A stretch of DNA of 62,505 nt from an uncultured Lachnospiraceae bacterium (GTDB taxonomy: Bacteria; Bacillota; Clostridia; Lachnospirales; Lachnospiraceae), in the NCBI GenBank assembly GCA_902781895.1, contig CACZLA010000018.1:1-62505 (forward strand). The letters run 5' to 3'. The notes beneath the pieces are model-generated. The model ran no database searches. It was given only the letters and a program-made list of their open reading frames with translations, and was not told the origin of the DNA. Position numbers and translations under genes: made by a program. Positions within the stretch are counted from its first letter, which is position 1; each line of letters begins with the position of its first letter. Of the stretch, positions 1 to 7,526 are shown in pieces.

Positions 1-1
1 T

Positions 2-505
2 ACACCAGAGCAGACACAGTATTACTTCCTTTCAGGATTTACTGCTAAGCTTGCAGGTACAGAGAGAGGAATCACAGAGCCAACACCTACATTCTCAGCT
101 TGCTTCGGACAGGCATTCCTTGAGCTTCATCCTACAAAGTATGGTGAGGAGCTTGTTAAGAAGATGCAGAAGAGCGGAGCTAAGGCTTACCTCGTAAACA
201 CAGGATGGAATGGTACAGGAAAGCGTATCTCAATCAAGGATACACGTGGTATCATCGATGCTATCCTGAACGGTGACGTTAACAAGGCACCTACAAAGAC
301 TATTCCTTACTTCAACTTCGAAGTACCTACAGAGCTTCCTGGAGTAGATACAGGAATCCTTGATCCTAGAGATACTTATGCAGACGCTTCAGAGTGGGAT
401 GCTAAGGCAAAGGATCTTGCTGAGAGATTCGTAAAGAACTTCAAGAAGTATGAGACAAATGATGCAGGTAAGGCACTGGTTGCTGCTGGACCGAGCTTGA
501 ATTAA
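2..505 (+). CDS. pckA: Phosphoenolpyruvate carboxykinase (ATP), C-terminal part
   Basis: This is the 3' part of a gene whose start lies left of the window. The reading frame is open from base 2 and ends in TAA at 503-505. The enzyme interconverts oxaloacetate plus ATP with phosphoenolpyruvate, CO2 and ADP in the cytoplasm; in fermentative gut and rumen bacteria it often runs in the carboxylating direction. The visible 167 residues contain the family stretch [17 protein letters not shown], then [10 protein letters not shown], the nucleotide-site segment VNTGWNG and the C-terminal substrate/ATP region [15 protein letters not shown], in the order expected for the ATP-dependent family. The tail ends about where E. 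coli PckA does. A likely terminator follows at 677-716. Codon use is strongly biased (many GCT, CTT, AAG), which fits a highly expressed gene. Confidence 0.95.
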   Translation, partial: TPEQTQYYFLSGFTAKLAGTERGITEPTPTFSACFGQAFLELHPTKYGEELVKKMQKSGAKAYLVNTGWNGTGKRISIKDTRGIIDAILNGDVNKAPTKTIPYFNFEVPTELPGVDTGILDPRDTYADASEWDAKAKDLAERFVKNFKKYETNDAGKALVAAGPSLN

Positions 506-554
506 CGAAGTTAATTCAAACTTCCGACCGAAGGGAGGATGCATTCTGCAAAGC

Positions 555-587
555 ATAATCAAGGCTTCCAAAGGAAGGCTTGATTAT
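555..587. repeat. Hairpin in the pckA to sigma-factor gap
   Basis: Two 15-base arms around a short loop pair along their length with one mismatch (ataatcaaggcttcc against ggaaggcttgattat). A second small hairpin, tcgacgcagtcga, follows at once. There is no T run, so it is not a classic terminator; the likely pckA terminator lies further on at 677-716. The run of small palindromes resembles the variable arm of the structured repeats near 8.6 kb and 20.2 kb, but no matching end sequence is seen here. The rest of 506-803 holds no gene. Confidence 0.5.
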
Positions 588-676
588 CGACGCAGTCGAT
601 ATGGCACTACCTCAGCTGTAAGAAATCTATTTTATATAAGTATATACAGAAAGTAGTTGGTCTTTGATCAATTGTC

Positions 677-716
677 AAAAAAATCGGTGAGACAGTAAAG
701 TTTCATCGATTTTTTT
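677..716 (+). terminator. Rho-independent terminator after pckA
   Basis: The stem aaaaaatcggtga pairs with ttcatcgatttttt across a short loop, with G-T pairs, and the 3' arm ends in a run of seven T. It lies 170 bases after the pckA stop and before the sigma-factor gene. Confidence 0.75.
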
Positions 717-803
717 GATTATATGTGATTTTTTTTACAAATAGTGATAGAATTTTAGTATTTCTTACGTATATTATATTGAAGGCATTGTTTAGGAACG
801 ATT

Positions 804-1370
804 ATGATCAGTGAAAAAAATTATATAAAAGAGTTAAAAAAGCATAAAGAAGAAGCTTTGGAATTCGTGATAAAACGATATGGTAATCTTCTGAAGGCAG
901 AGATAAAAAAGACGTTATATAACTATCCTGATGAACAGGAGGATTGTTTATACGATGTTTTTATGAAGATTTGGGAGCATATCGACAGTTTCGATGAGAC
1001 AAGGAGCACATTTCCCAACTGGGCAGTGGCGCTTTCTCGTTATCGTGCCATAGATTACCTGAGAAAACACAGTTCCAAAAACGAAGTATCTTTGGATGGA
1101 CTTCTCGAAAACGGGGATGAAGTATTAACACATGTAGAAGGACAAACAGAAGATTTTACAGAAGAAGTGGAAAAGCAGTCCGAATATCAGGATCAGCTGA
1201 ACAAGATGCTCAGCACTCTATCTCCTGCGGACAGGGAGCTTTTCATAAAATATTATATAGAAGAAATAAGTATGGAAGAGCTGGCCGAATCAACAGGAAA
1301 ATCGAAGGACTACATTTATAACAGGCTCTCCAGGGGGCGGAAAAAAATACGAGAAAGGAGGGATCTTTGA
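804..1370 (+). CDS. ECF-type RNA polymerase sigma factor
   Basis: A 188-residue protein with the two-domain layout of a group 4 (ECF) sigma factor. Sigma region 2 lies at about residues 20-95, with QEDCLYDVFMKIWEHI followed by the DNA-melting helix WAVALSRYRAIDYLRK. Region 4, a helix-turn-helix, lies at about 130-185 with LSPADRELFIKYYIEEISME and SKDYIYNRLSRGRKKIRE. It would direct RNA polymerase to a small regulon, probably including its own promoter. The stop codon overlaps the start of the next gene, a single-pass membrane protein, so the pair reads as a sigma/anti-sigma unit that answers an outside signal. The ATG at 804 follows an AGGAA sequence. Which ECF subgroup it belongs to, and its target genes, cannot be read from the sequence. 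Confidence 0.9.
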   Translation: MISEKNYIKELKKHKEEALEFVIKRYGNLLKAEIKKTLYNYPDEQEDCLYDVFMKIWEHIDSFDETRSTFPNWAVALSRYRAIDYLRKHSSKNEVSLDGLLENGDEVLTHVEGQTEDFTEEVEKQSEYQDQLNKMLSTLSPADRELFIKYYIEEISMEELAESTGKSKDYIYNRLSRGRKKIRERRDL

Positions 1371-2554
1371 TGGATAAGAATATATACGATTTATTAAATG
1401 ATGTTAAAACCGACGCTGATGAACAGCTTGAAAATAATGAATTTGAAGAACTGAGCGAGTTTGAGACTAAAAAGATCATGTCTCATATAACAGGCTCTGA
1501 TAAAACAAACAAGAAATCAGATAAGAAAAAATATATCGCCATAGCCATCGGATTTGCAGCTGCCGCTGCACTGGCTGTATCCATGTGGGCATGGAGAGGT
1601 ACCAATAATAACAATAATGATCCTTCCGGAAATATAGTTGCATCAAATGATCCGACAACCGAAGAGGTGACAACTGAAATTCAGGAAGTGGAGGATAAAA
1701 CCACTGAGGAAAACGGTACAGTCGAAGATAAGACCACCGAAGATGCCGGTACAGTCGAAGATAAGACCACCGAAGATGCCGGTACAGTCGAAGATAAGAC
1801 AACTGAGGATGCCGGTACCACCGAAGAAAAGACAACGGAGGAAGCATCCCCTACTATAGAAAAGAGGGATTTCAATATTGTATGTGCTTATCAGAAAACA
1901 CCTGAAGGTACATCAGAAGGTGATAAAAAGACTGATGATAATTTTAATGTTTCAATATGGGATGGCCGTGGTACCAGCGGTGATCTTTGCTGGACAAATA
2001 TGATGTTTACGATTAACGGTGACAATATCAGCAGCGTGCACGTTTCTTTAGATAAATGTGAGCTGTATACACAGACCCCGACTGACATAAATATTAATGA
2101 TTATATGTATGGTTACTTTGATCAGACACAGGCGGGATACGGCGAAATGTCAGATACAAGATGCCTGACTCCGTTTATCCCATTTGGTGTATGTGAAAGC
2201 GTTGATCTGGCAGAGGTTGTGGGAAATGATTTCTCCGCTGATTATGTACCGGGCCGGAAATACGGTTTCTATATTCCTGATGAATCCATTAAAGAGGTAA
2301 TAACACCGGAAGAGGTGGAAATGGGCTCCTTTGACTGGTCGGGATATGATCAGATAGTAGATCTTATCCGAAATGCCAAGCTTACCGTCGAAGTAACATA
2401 TGATGACGGAGCAGTTGTAACGAAAGTTTATAATGTTCATCCCGGAAATCTGAAGTACTATATCTCCGAATCCGGGTATGCTGTTGCAACCACTGAATTT
2501 GCCGGTGAAGGAGAAGACAGCGTATACGGAATAGTTCTGGAAGAAATAAAATAA
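1370..2554 (+). CDS. Membrane anti-sigma-like protein with a TTE-repeat stalk
   Basis: Translation most likely begins at the ATG at 1370, overlapping the sigma-factor TGA, with GAAAGGAGGG upstream; the TTG at 1367 is too close to that site. The 394-residue protein has a short acidic cytoplasmic part (about 1-50), a basic patch, one membrane segment (about 55-76, IAIAIGFAAAAALAV), then an outer Thr/Glu-rich stalk with 11-residue repeats of the type VEDKTTEDAGT (about 105-160) and a 230-residue outer domain. Position and topology point to an anti-sigma factor that binds the upstream ECF factor and senses something outside, but no zinc-binding anti-sigma motif is seen, so this role is inferred from context. 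The outer domain was not recognised. The stalk resembles the TTE stretch of the kinase at 55236-57311. Confidence 0.75.
   Translation: MDKNIYDLLNDVKTDADEQLENNEFEELSEFETKKIMSHITGSDKTNKKSDKKKYIAIAIGFAAAAALAVSMWAWRGTNNNNNDPSGNIVASNDPTTEEVTTEIQEVEDKTTEENGTVEDKTTEDAGTVEDKTTEDAGTVEDKTTEDAGTTEEKTTEEASPTIEKRDFNIVCAYQKTPEGTSEGDKKTDDNFNVSIWDGRGTSGDLCWTNMMFTINGDNISSVHVSLDKCELYTQTPTDININDYMYGYFDQTQAGYGEMSDTRCLTPFIPFGVCESVDLAEVVGNDFSADYVPGRKYGFYIPDESIKEVITPEEVEMGSFDWSGYDQIVDLIRNAKLTVEVTYDDGAVVTKVYNVHPGNLKYYISESGYAVATTEFAGEGEDSVYGIVLEEIK
1691..1850 (+). repeat. 33-bp in-frame tandem repeats in the anti-sigma stalk
   Basis: The unit ggtacagtcgaagataag recurs at 1715, 1748 and 1781, a period of exactly 33 bases (11 codons), with decayed units either side. 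The near identity of the DNA points to recent duplication, and the stalk length probably varies between strains. Confidence 0.85.
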
Positions 2555-2568
2555 AAAAATACTCTCTT

Positions 2569-2610
2569 AAAGATGGCAAATTGGGTCAGACCTGATTTGT
2601 CATCTTTTTT
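2569..2610 (+). terminator. Terminator after the sigma/anti-sigma pair
   Basis: The arms aaagatggcaaat and atttgtcatcttt pair with one G-T pair around a 16-base loop and are followed by more T. A very similar stem is used at 52754-52792. Confidence 0.8.
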
Positions 2611-2748
2611 GCACTTGTTTTGATTTTTATTTGTAAACTGGTCAGAAGGATAGTAAAATATTCGGTGCACCGAAGAAGGAAAAGACCGGGAACTTCATCA
2701 ATGGGTTAAATATATAAAATAATTCTATTCAATAATGCCAATTTGAAG

Positions 2749-2798
2749 TATAATGACATATGTGCCGTAAGTAACGGAGTAACACATATGTCATTATA
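2749..2798. repeat. Perfect 16-bp inverted repeat, minimal member of a structured repeat family
   Basis: The arms tataatgacatatgtg (2749-2764) and cacatatgtcattata (2783-2798) are exact reverse complements. The 18-base middle carries a small stem, ccgt/acgg. The outer sequence matches the ends of the larger elements at 8657-8940 and 20179-20353. The rest of the gap from 2611 to 2826 holds no gene. Confidence 0.8.
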
Positions 2799-2826
2799 AG
2801 TGTAAAACGAAATGAGGAATCGATAA

Positions 2827-3243
2827 TTGTTTAAGAACATCGCAGCGGTTGTTTTTGTGATAGTATTCCTGATCGAGCTTTATTTTTCGGCTGCCGGAAG
2901 TGCTCACAGGAAAAAGAAAAGACTTAAGGGCTGGAATGCCACAACCGGCAGGATAGTATCCAGGGAAAAGATATTTGACAACTTCACACGCAAGAACTGC
3001 ATAGAGCTTACAATAAAGACCGAAAGCGGTAATACGGCATATTCGAAGCAGAGTCCCATGTTCTGCATATTCGAAGAGGGCGAAGATGTTGAACTTATAG
3101 AAAAGGACGGAGTTCATCGGTTTATTGGAAATGACAGAGTACATAAGCAGGGCGTGAAGGAAACACTTCTGGGTACCATACCTATCCTGGCGCTTATTGT
3201 ACTGGCGGCGGTACTTAGTGCTTTCGCACATTTCCTGGGATAA
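2827..3243 (+). CDS. Small membrane protein, DUF3592-like
   Basis: A 138-residue protein starting at TTG 2827, with GAGGA about nine bases upstream. It has a hydrophobic segment at each end (about residues 4-22, AAVVFVIVFLIELYF, and 113-135, TIPILALIVLAAVLSAF) and a central soluble part with GWNATTGRIVSRE, a pattern like the DUF3592 family of two-pass proteins with a beta-rich domain between the segments. No enzyme motif is present and the function is unknown. It stands alone after the 16-bp inverted repeat; the next gene begins 53 bases later, behind a dispersed GTCATTCTGAG repeat, so shared transcription is possible but not shown. Confidence 0.7.
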   Translation: MFKNIAAVVFVIVFLIELYFSAAGSAHRKKKRLKGWNATTGRIVSREKIFDNFTRKNCIELTIKTESGNTAYSKQSPMFCIFEEGEDVELIEKDGVHRFIGNDRVHKQGVKETLLGTIPILALIVLAAVLSAFAHFLG

Positions 3244-3250
3244 GTATGTC

Positions 3251-3276
3251 GTGTCATTCTGAGCGAAGAATCTTAT
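3251..3276 (+). repeat. GTCATTCTGAG dispersed repeat, copy 1
   Basis: The core gtgtcattctgagcgaagaa lies 20 bases before the ribosome binding site of the lysine-rich protein. Three more copies lie at 42919, 52848 and 60274, all on the plus strand and all just before a start codon. Similar sequences are, from memory, common in many bacterial phyla. Confidence 0.75.
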
Positions 3277-3296
3277 AGAAGAAAAAGGGGAATGTT

Positions 3297-3569
3297 ATGG
3301 AGAAGAATGGTGTAACAAAGGCCAAGAAGGCTAAAAGTGTTTCAAAAAAGCTTGCAAAAAAAGCAACAAAGCAGAAGAAGAAAGAAAATAAAAAGGCTGA
3401 GAAAAGAGAACGTAAGGATATAAAGAAGGCATATATGAAGGCTCTGAAAAAGCAGAATACCGAGAAGATGCTTTCAATATTCGCTATAGTTCTGGCGATC
3501 ATTCCTATTGCCCTTGAGGCAGTAGTTGATAAAATAGACAGTAAGAAAGGTGGCTCTGAAAATGAGTAA
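3297..3569 (+). CDS. Lysine-rich small membrane-anchored protein
   Basis: A 90-residue protein with an extremely basic first 60 residues (many KK and KKA runs, for example KKLAKKATKQKKKENKK) and one hydrophobic segment near residues 63-79 (LSIFAIVLAIIPIALEA), then a short charged tail. The ATG at 3297 follows AAGGGG. The gene overlaps the start of ptb by eight bases, so the two are probably translated together. No family was recognised. The basic part could bind nucleic acid or acidic lipids next to the membrane, but this is a guess from composition. The overlap with a core butyrate gene and a good ribosome binding site argue that it is a real gene. Confidence 0.65.
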   Translation: MEKNGVTKAKKAKSVSKKLAKKATKQKKKENKKAEKRERKDIKKAYMKALKKQNTEKMLSIFAIVLAIIPIALEAVVDKIDSKKGGSENE

Positions 3570-4482
3570 AAGTTTTGATGATCTTATAATTAGACTATCA
3601 CAGGTTGAGAAGAAAAAGGTTGCGGTTGCGGTTGCGCAGGATGACGAGGTTCTTCTGGCGGTAAAGGCAGCAAAGGAACGTGGTATCGCAGATTCGATCC
3701 TTGTAGGTGATGCGGATCTGATTAAGCCGATTGCCCAGGAAATCGGAATGAACCTTGAAGACTATGAGGTAGTAGACGTTAAGGATCCGATCGAGGCTTC
3801 ACTTGCAGCAGTTAAGCTGGTTCATGACGGCAAGGCTGATATGTACATGAAGGGACTTATTGATACTAAGGATTTCCTGAGATCAGTTCTCGACAAGGAG
3901 GTTGGACTTCGTTCCGGAAGACCGCTTTCGCACGTGTGTGTTTTTGAAATGGAGGGCGTTGATCATCTGCTCTTCCTTTCTGACGTTGCATTTGTTCCAT
4001 ATCCTACACTTGAGGATAAGGCAAATATAATTCGTAATACAGTTGAGATTTGCCAGGCTTGTGGAATAGATAATCCGAAGGTTGCTCCGCTTGCGGCTGT
4101 AGAGGTAGTTAATCCAAAAATGCCTGAAACGGTTGAGGCTGATGAACTGAGGCAGATGAATGAAAGAGGTGAGATTACAGACTGTATCGTAGACGGACCG
4201 CTTTCAATGGATCTTGCAACATGTCCTGAGGCTGCAAAGCATAAGGGTGCAACAGGCAGAAAGATAGTCGGAGATGCCGATGTACTTCTTGCCCCTGATA
4301 TACACGCAGGAAATATACTGTACAAGACGCTGGTACATTTTGCAAAAACAAAGATCGGAAATCTGTTAACAGGTACAGCAGCACCGGTTGTTCTTACATC
4401 GCGTTCGGATAGTTTCGAAATTAAGGTAAATTCGCTTGCGCTTGGAGCACTTGTTGCGGAGTCGCTAAAGAATAATAAATGA
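3562..4482 (+). CDS. ptb: Phosphate butyryltransferase
   Basis: This 306-residue cytoplasmic enzyme transfers the butyryl group of butyryl-CoA to phosphate, giving butyryl phosphate for the butyrate kinase encoded next. It belongs to the phosphate acetyl/butyryltransferase family. Visible family segments are ADMYMKGLIDTKDFLR (about residues 97-112), the conserved GPLSMDLA, and GNILYKTLVHFA with the following NLLTGTAAPVVLTSR. Length agrees with clostridial Ptb. The ATG at 3562, preceded by GAAAGGTGG, is preferred over a GTG at 3550 in the same frame. It overlaps the lysine-rich gene upstream and lies 66 bases before buk, with a hairpin between. Ptb is hard to tell from phosphate acetyltransferase by sequence alone; pairing with buk supports butyrate. 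Confidence 0.93.
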   Translation: MSKSFDDLIIRLSQVEKKKVAVAVAQDDEVLLAVKAAKERGIADSILVGDADLIKPIAQEIGMNLEDYEVVDVKDPIEASLAAVKLVHDGKADMYMKGLIDTKDFLRSVLDKEVGLRSGRPLSHVCVFEMEGVDHLLFLSDVAFVPYPTLEDKANIIRNTVEICQACGIDNPKVAPLAAVEVVNPKMPETVEADELRQMNERGEITDCIVDGPLSMDLATCPEAAKHKGATGRKIVGDADVLLAPDIHAGNILYKTLVHFAKTKIGNLLTGTAAPVVLTSRSDSFEIKVNSLALGALVAESLKNNK

Positions 4483-4489
4483 TACAGTA

Positions 4490-4523
4490 GGGACGGATCT
4501 ACGTTACATAGAAGAACCGTCCC
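4490..4523. repeat. GGGACGG...CCGTCCC palindrome between ptb and buk
   Basis: The arms gggacggatct and agaaccgtccc pair with one mismatch. There is no T run and the buk ribosome binding site follows, so it is more likely a processing or stabilising hairpin than a terminator. A like-looking agaaccgtccc palindrome is, from memory, a common short repeat in clostridial genomes. Confidence 0.6.
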
Positions 4524-4548
4524 CATATGGAACAATAAGGAGATAATC

Positions 4549-5610
4549 ATGATAAAATCACTTATTATCAACCCGGGTTCAACTTCTACGAAGCTGGGAA
4601 TATTTGAAGACGAGACACTTGTTTCGGAGGAGACTCTGAGACATACAACTGAGGAAATAGCTCAGTTTGATAAAATAGTTGATCAGGTAGATTTCCGTAA
4701 GGAAATGATCCTGAATTTCCTTGAGAATAAGGGAGAGGATATTAAAAGCTTTAATGTTATTGTCGGACGAGGCGGACTTTTAAGACCGATTCCAAGTGGA
4801 ACATATACGGTAACTGATAAGCTGATCGAAGATCTGAAGAATGCAGTGGGCGGAGAGCACGCTTCGAATCTCGGTGGTATTCTTGCAAAGGGGATTGCTG
4901 ACGAGATTGGTGTTCCTTCTTACATAGTTGATCCTGTTGTAGTTGATGAGCTGGATGAGGTTGCGAGAGTTTCGGGTGTTCCGGAGCTTCCTCGTGTTTC
5001 TGTATTCCATGCGCTGAATCAGAAGGCTGTTGCAAAGAGATATGCCAAAGAAGTCGGAAAGGCATATGCTGATATGAACCTTATCGTGGTTCATATGGGT
5101 GGAGGAGTTTCCGTTGGTGCGCATACCGGCGGAAGAATAGTTGATGTATTCAACGCGCTTTCAGGTGAAGGTGCATTTTCTCCTGAGAGAGCCGGGGCAG
5201 TTCCTCCTGCAGCTCTCGTGGAAATGTGCTTCTCCGGAAAGTATACTCAGGCTGAGATAAAAAAGAAGCTTATAGGTAACGGCGGATATAATGCATACCT
5301 CGGAACTAATGATGCTCAGGAGGTTTATAAGAGAAGTCTCACTGATGAGAAAGCAAAGTTAATCTTTGATGCATTTATTTATCAGGTAAGCAAAGATATC
5401 GGCGCGATGTCAACAGTTCTTAAGGGAAAGGTTGATCAGATAATCCTTACCGGCGGTATAGCTCATGGTGAGGCTGTGACAAATGGAATCAAGGAGAGGG
5501 TTGGATTTATCGCCCCTGTTACCGTATATCCGGGTGAGGATGAATTGCTTGCACTTGCTCAGGGAGCTCTGAGAGTAATGAATAAAGAAGAAGAAGCAAA
5601 GGTGTATTAA
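4549..5610 (+). CDS. buk: Butyrate kinase
   Basis: A 353-residue cytoplasmic kinase of the acetate/butyrate kinase (ASKHA) fold that turns butyryl phosphate and ADP into butyrate and ATP, the energy-yielding last step of the Ptb-Buk route. The N-terminus has the phosphate-binding [16 protein letters not shown], the middle has [20 protein letters not shown], and the C-terminal nucleotide site has [12 protein letters not shown]. Length and motifs are typical of Buk and shorter than acetate kinase (about 400). The ATG at 4549 follows AAGGAG. The mraY-like gene starts one base after the stop codon, so ptb, buk and that gene are likely one transcript. Confidence 0.95.
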   Translation: MIKSLIINPGSTSTKLGIFEDETLVSEETLRHTTEEIAQFDKIVDQVDFRKEMILNFLENKGEDIKSFNVIVGRGGLLRPIPSGTYTVTDKLIEDLKNAVGGEHASNLGGILAKGIADEIGVPSYIVDPVVVDELDEVARVSGVPELPRVSVFHALNQKAVAKRYAKEVGKAYADMNLIVVHMGGGVSVGAHTGGRIVDVFNALSGEGAFSPERAGAVPPAALVEMCFSGKYTQAEIKKKLIGNGGYNAYLGTNDAQEVYKRSLTDEKAKLIFDAFIYQVSKDIGAMSTVLKGKVDQIILTGGIAHGEAVTNGIKERVGFIAPVTVYPGEDELLALAQGALRVMNKEEEAKVY

Positions 5611-5611
5611 T

Positions 5612-6616
5612 ATGTTATATAACGTACTTAATAGTCATTTTTCGGATAAGATAATAGTTCTTTTTGCATCGATTTTTGCGTTTGTTGTTACATTTGCGCT
5701 TCTTGCGAAGCCCTTCGGATTTCTTCCCAGGGATGGCGGAAAATTCGTTGTTGATGCAAAAGGAAATAAGGTGGAGGTTAATGCTGCTTCAAACGGAAAG
5801 GTGACGGGTGTCGGACTTATCATGATACTTGTATGGCTGTTTTCCGTAGTACTTTTCCTTCCGCTGGATTTTAATCTTCAGAAGGATTATGTGATATATC
5901 TGGTTCTTGCATTTTGCATGATGATTACAGGGTATCTGGATGATGCAGCCAAGGCTCCATGGGGAGAATTGATAAAAGGAATGCTGGATCTGATACTGGC
6001 AGTAGTAGCCGCACTTGTATTTGTTAAGTTTAATGATACAAATGTAGTATTTTTCGGAAACCATTTTCACATTCCTGTGGCAATTTATGTTATACTGGCA
6101 GTAGCACTTATCTGGGCCTCTGTAAATGTAACTAATTGTACAGACGGAGTTGATGGTCTGTGCGGAACTGTATCGGTTATAGAACTGTTTGCATTTTCTG
6201 CTATTTTCGGGAATAATACATTTATGTCGAAGTATTCGGCACTGGGTGTAGTTCTGGCATTTGTTTTAGTTGCGTATCTTGCATATAACTGGAATCCCAG
6301 CTCTGTACTGATGGGTGATGCAGGTTCCAGAACCATAGGATTTTTCCTTGCACTTCTTGCCATGAAGTCAGGACATCCTTTTGCATTCCTGCTTCTTTCG
6401 TTTGTATTTATATTCGATGGAGGACTTGGACTTGTAAAGCTTGCTATCCTCAGGGTATTTAAAGTAAATCTTTTTAAAAACATAAGATTTCCATTCCATG
6501 ATCATCTGAAAAAGAACAAGGGATGGAAGATATATTCAATAGTTATTTTCTTTGCAATCATACAGATAATTATGTCGGTTATTACGGGAGTGATAATACA
6601 TGTGTGTGGTAGATAA
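5612..6616 (+). CDS. mraY: MraY-family phospho-N-acetylmuramoyl-pentapeptide transferase
   Basis: A 334-residue polytopic membrane protein of the polyprenyl-phosphate hexose-1-phosphate transferase family, which loads a UDP-linked amino sugar phosphate onto undecaprenyl phosphate. Family motifs are present: GYLDDAAK (about residue 108), NCTDGVDGL (about 173) and LMGDAGSRTIGFFLAL (about 235). The usual HHH signature of MraY reads PFHDHLKK here, so its middle histidine is Asp. Roughly ten hydrophobic segments are visible. The gene begins one base after buk and its end overlaps aroD by 17 bases, so it sits outside the usual division and cell-wall cluster. It could be the main MraY of a subgroup with the HDH variant, or a paralogue acting in another wall or teichoic polymer; sequence alone does not decide. 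Confidence 0.8.
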   Translation: MLYNVLNSHFSDKIIVLFASIFAFVVTFALLAKPFGFLPRDGGKFVVDAKGNKVEVNAASNGKVTGVGLIMILVWLFSVVLFLPLDFNLQKDYVIYLVLAFCMMITGYLDDAAKAPWGELIKGMLDLILAVVAALVFVKFNDTNVVFFGNHFHIPVAIYVILAVALIWASVNVTNCTDGVDGLCGTVSVIELFAFSAIFGNNTFMSKYSALGVVLAFVLVAYLAYNWNPSSVLMGDAGSRTIGFFLALLAMKSGHPFAFLLLSFVFIFDGGLGLVKLAILRVFKVNLFKNIRFPFHDHLKKNKGWKIYSIVIFFAIIQIIMSVITGVIIHVCGR

Positions 6617-7397
6617 GACATTGAAAATAAAAGATTTTGTGTTTGGAGATGGTACTCCCCGTATCTGTGTTCCACTGATAGGAAGGACAGGCGAGGAGAT
6701 ATTCAGCGCGGCAAAGGTTATCAGAAAAGAGATAGACAGACTTGAAGCACTTCATCCTGACAGACCTGATCTAAAGGTTGCGGTCATTGAGTGGAGAGCT
6801 GATTATTACTCAAATGTAACCCTTGCCGAAAATGTATATAACATACTTCGACATCTTCGTCAGCTTTTTCCTGACCGGATCTTGTTGTTTTCTTTCAGAA
6901 GCGAAGAGCAGGGTGGAGAGTTCCGCAATGACAGAGCTCTTTTAAGAATGGAAGATATAATGAGAAATGTCATGAGCTCCGGACTTGTGGATATGGTGGA
7001 TGTGGAATATACCGCAGGAAATTATAATATTGCGAAAGCAACTACAAAGGCTCATGAGAGTGGAATAAAGGTTATCATATCCTATCATGATTTTGAGAAA
7101 ACGCCTCACGATTCCGAAATAGAAGAGAAGCTTAGGCAGATGGAAATCCTCGGTGGAGATATTCTTAAGATAGCTGCCATGCCGACTACATCATTTGATA
7201 CCAGACGTATTATGGAGCTGAACCAGAAAATGGTCATCGAGAGAGCAAAACCGGTTGTCCTTATCGCGATGGGCGAGCTGGGAACCCAGTCCAGGATAAA
7301 GGGTAAGGAAACGGGAGCATGTCTTACATTTGCAACCATGGGCGAGAGAAGTGCACCGGGACAGATAAGTGTAGAGCGGCTGATGTCGATGCTTTGA
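6600..7397 (+). CDS. aroD: 3-Dehydroquinate dehydratase, type I
   Basis: A 265-residue class I aldolase-fold enzyme of the shikimate pathway; it removes water from 3-dehydroquinate through a Schiff-base lysine. Visible features are IEWRADYY near residue 64 (substrate-binding Glu and Arg), the catalytic histidine in IISYHDFEKT (about 160) and the Schiff-base lysine in GGDILKIAAMPTT (about 190), plus the C-terminal loop FATMGERSAPGQI that closes the site. Length is close to the E. coli enzyme (252). The ATG at 6600 has GGGAGTG upstream and lies inside the end of the mraY-like gene, so translation is probably coupled. A strong hairpin at 7448-7497 ends the unit. Confidence 0.95.
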   Translation: MCVVDKTLKIKDFVFGDGTPRICVPLIGRTGEEIFSAAKVIRKEIDRLEALHPDRPDLKVAVIEWRADYYSNVTLAENVYNILRHLRQLFPDRILLFSFRSEEQGGEFRNDRALLRMEDIMRNVMSSGLVDMVDVEYTAGNYNIAKATTKAHESGIKVIISYHDFEKTPHDSEIEEKLRQMEILGGDILKIAAMPTTSFDTRRIMELNQKMVIERAKPVVLIAMGELGTQSRIKGKETGACLTFATMGERSAPGQISVERLMSML

Positions 7398-7447
7398 TTT
7401 GAAGTTGTCAGTAGATACGACTGGCGATAATGTAATAAAATAATAAT

Positions 7448-7497
7448 AGAGATGCATAATCCTGAGTGGTAAACTCATTAACTATGCATCTCTTTTT
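7448..7497. terminator. Terminator between convergent aroD and the oxidoreductase gene
   Basis: The arms agagatgcata and tatgcatctct are exact complements and are followed by TTTTTA on the plus strand. The loop is long, with its own small gagt/actc stem. On the minus strand the T run is weaker, so it mainly serves aroD. Confidence 0.8.
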
Positions 7498-7526
7498 ATT
7501 TTCTTTATATTATTTTCTGTATCGTT

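Noticed and set aside
4483-4548. Terminator splitting ptb from buk
   Set aside because: The hairpin has no T run, and the two genes act in one pathway with a short gap.
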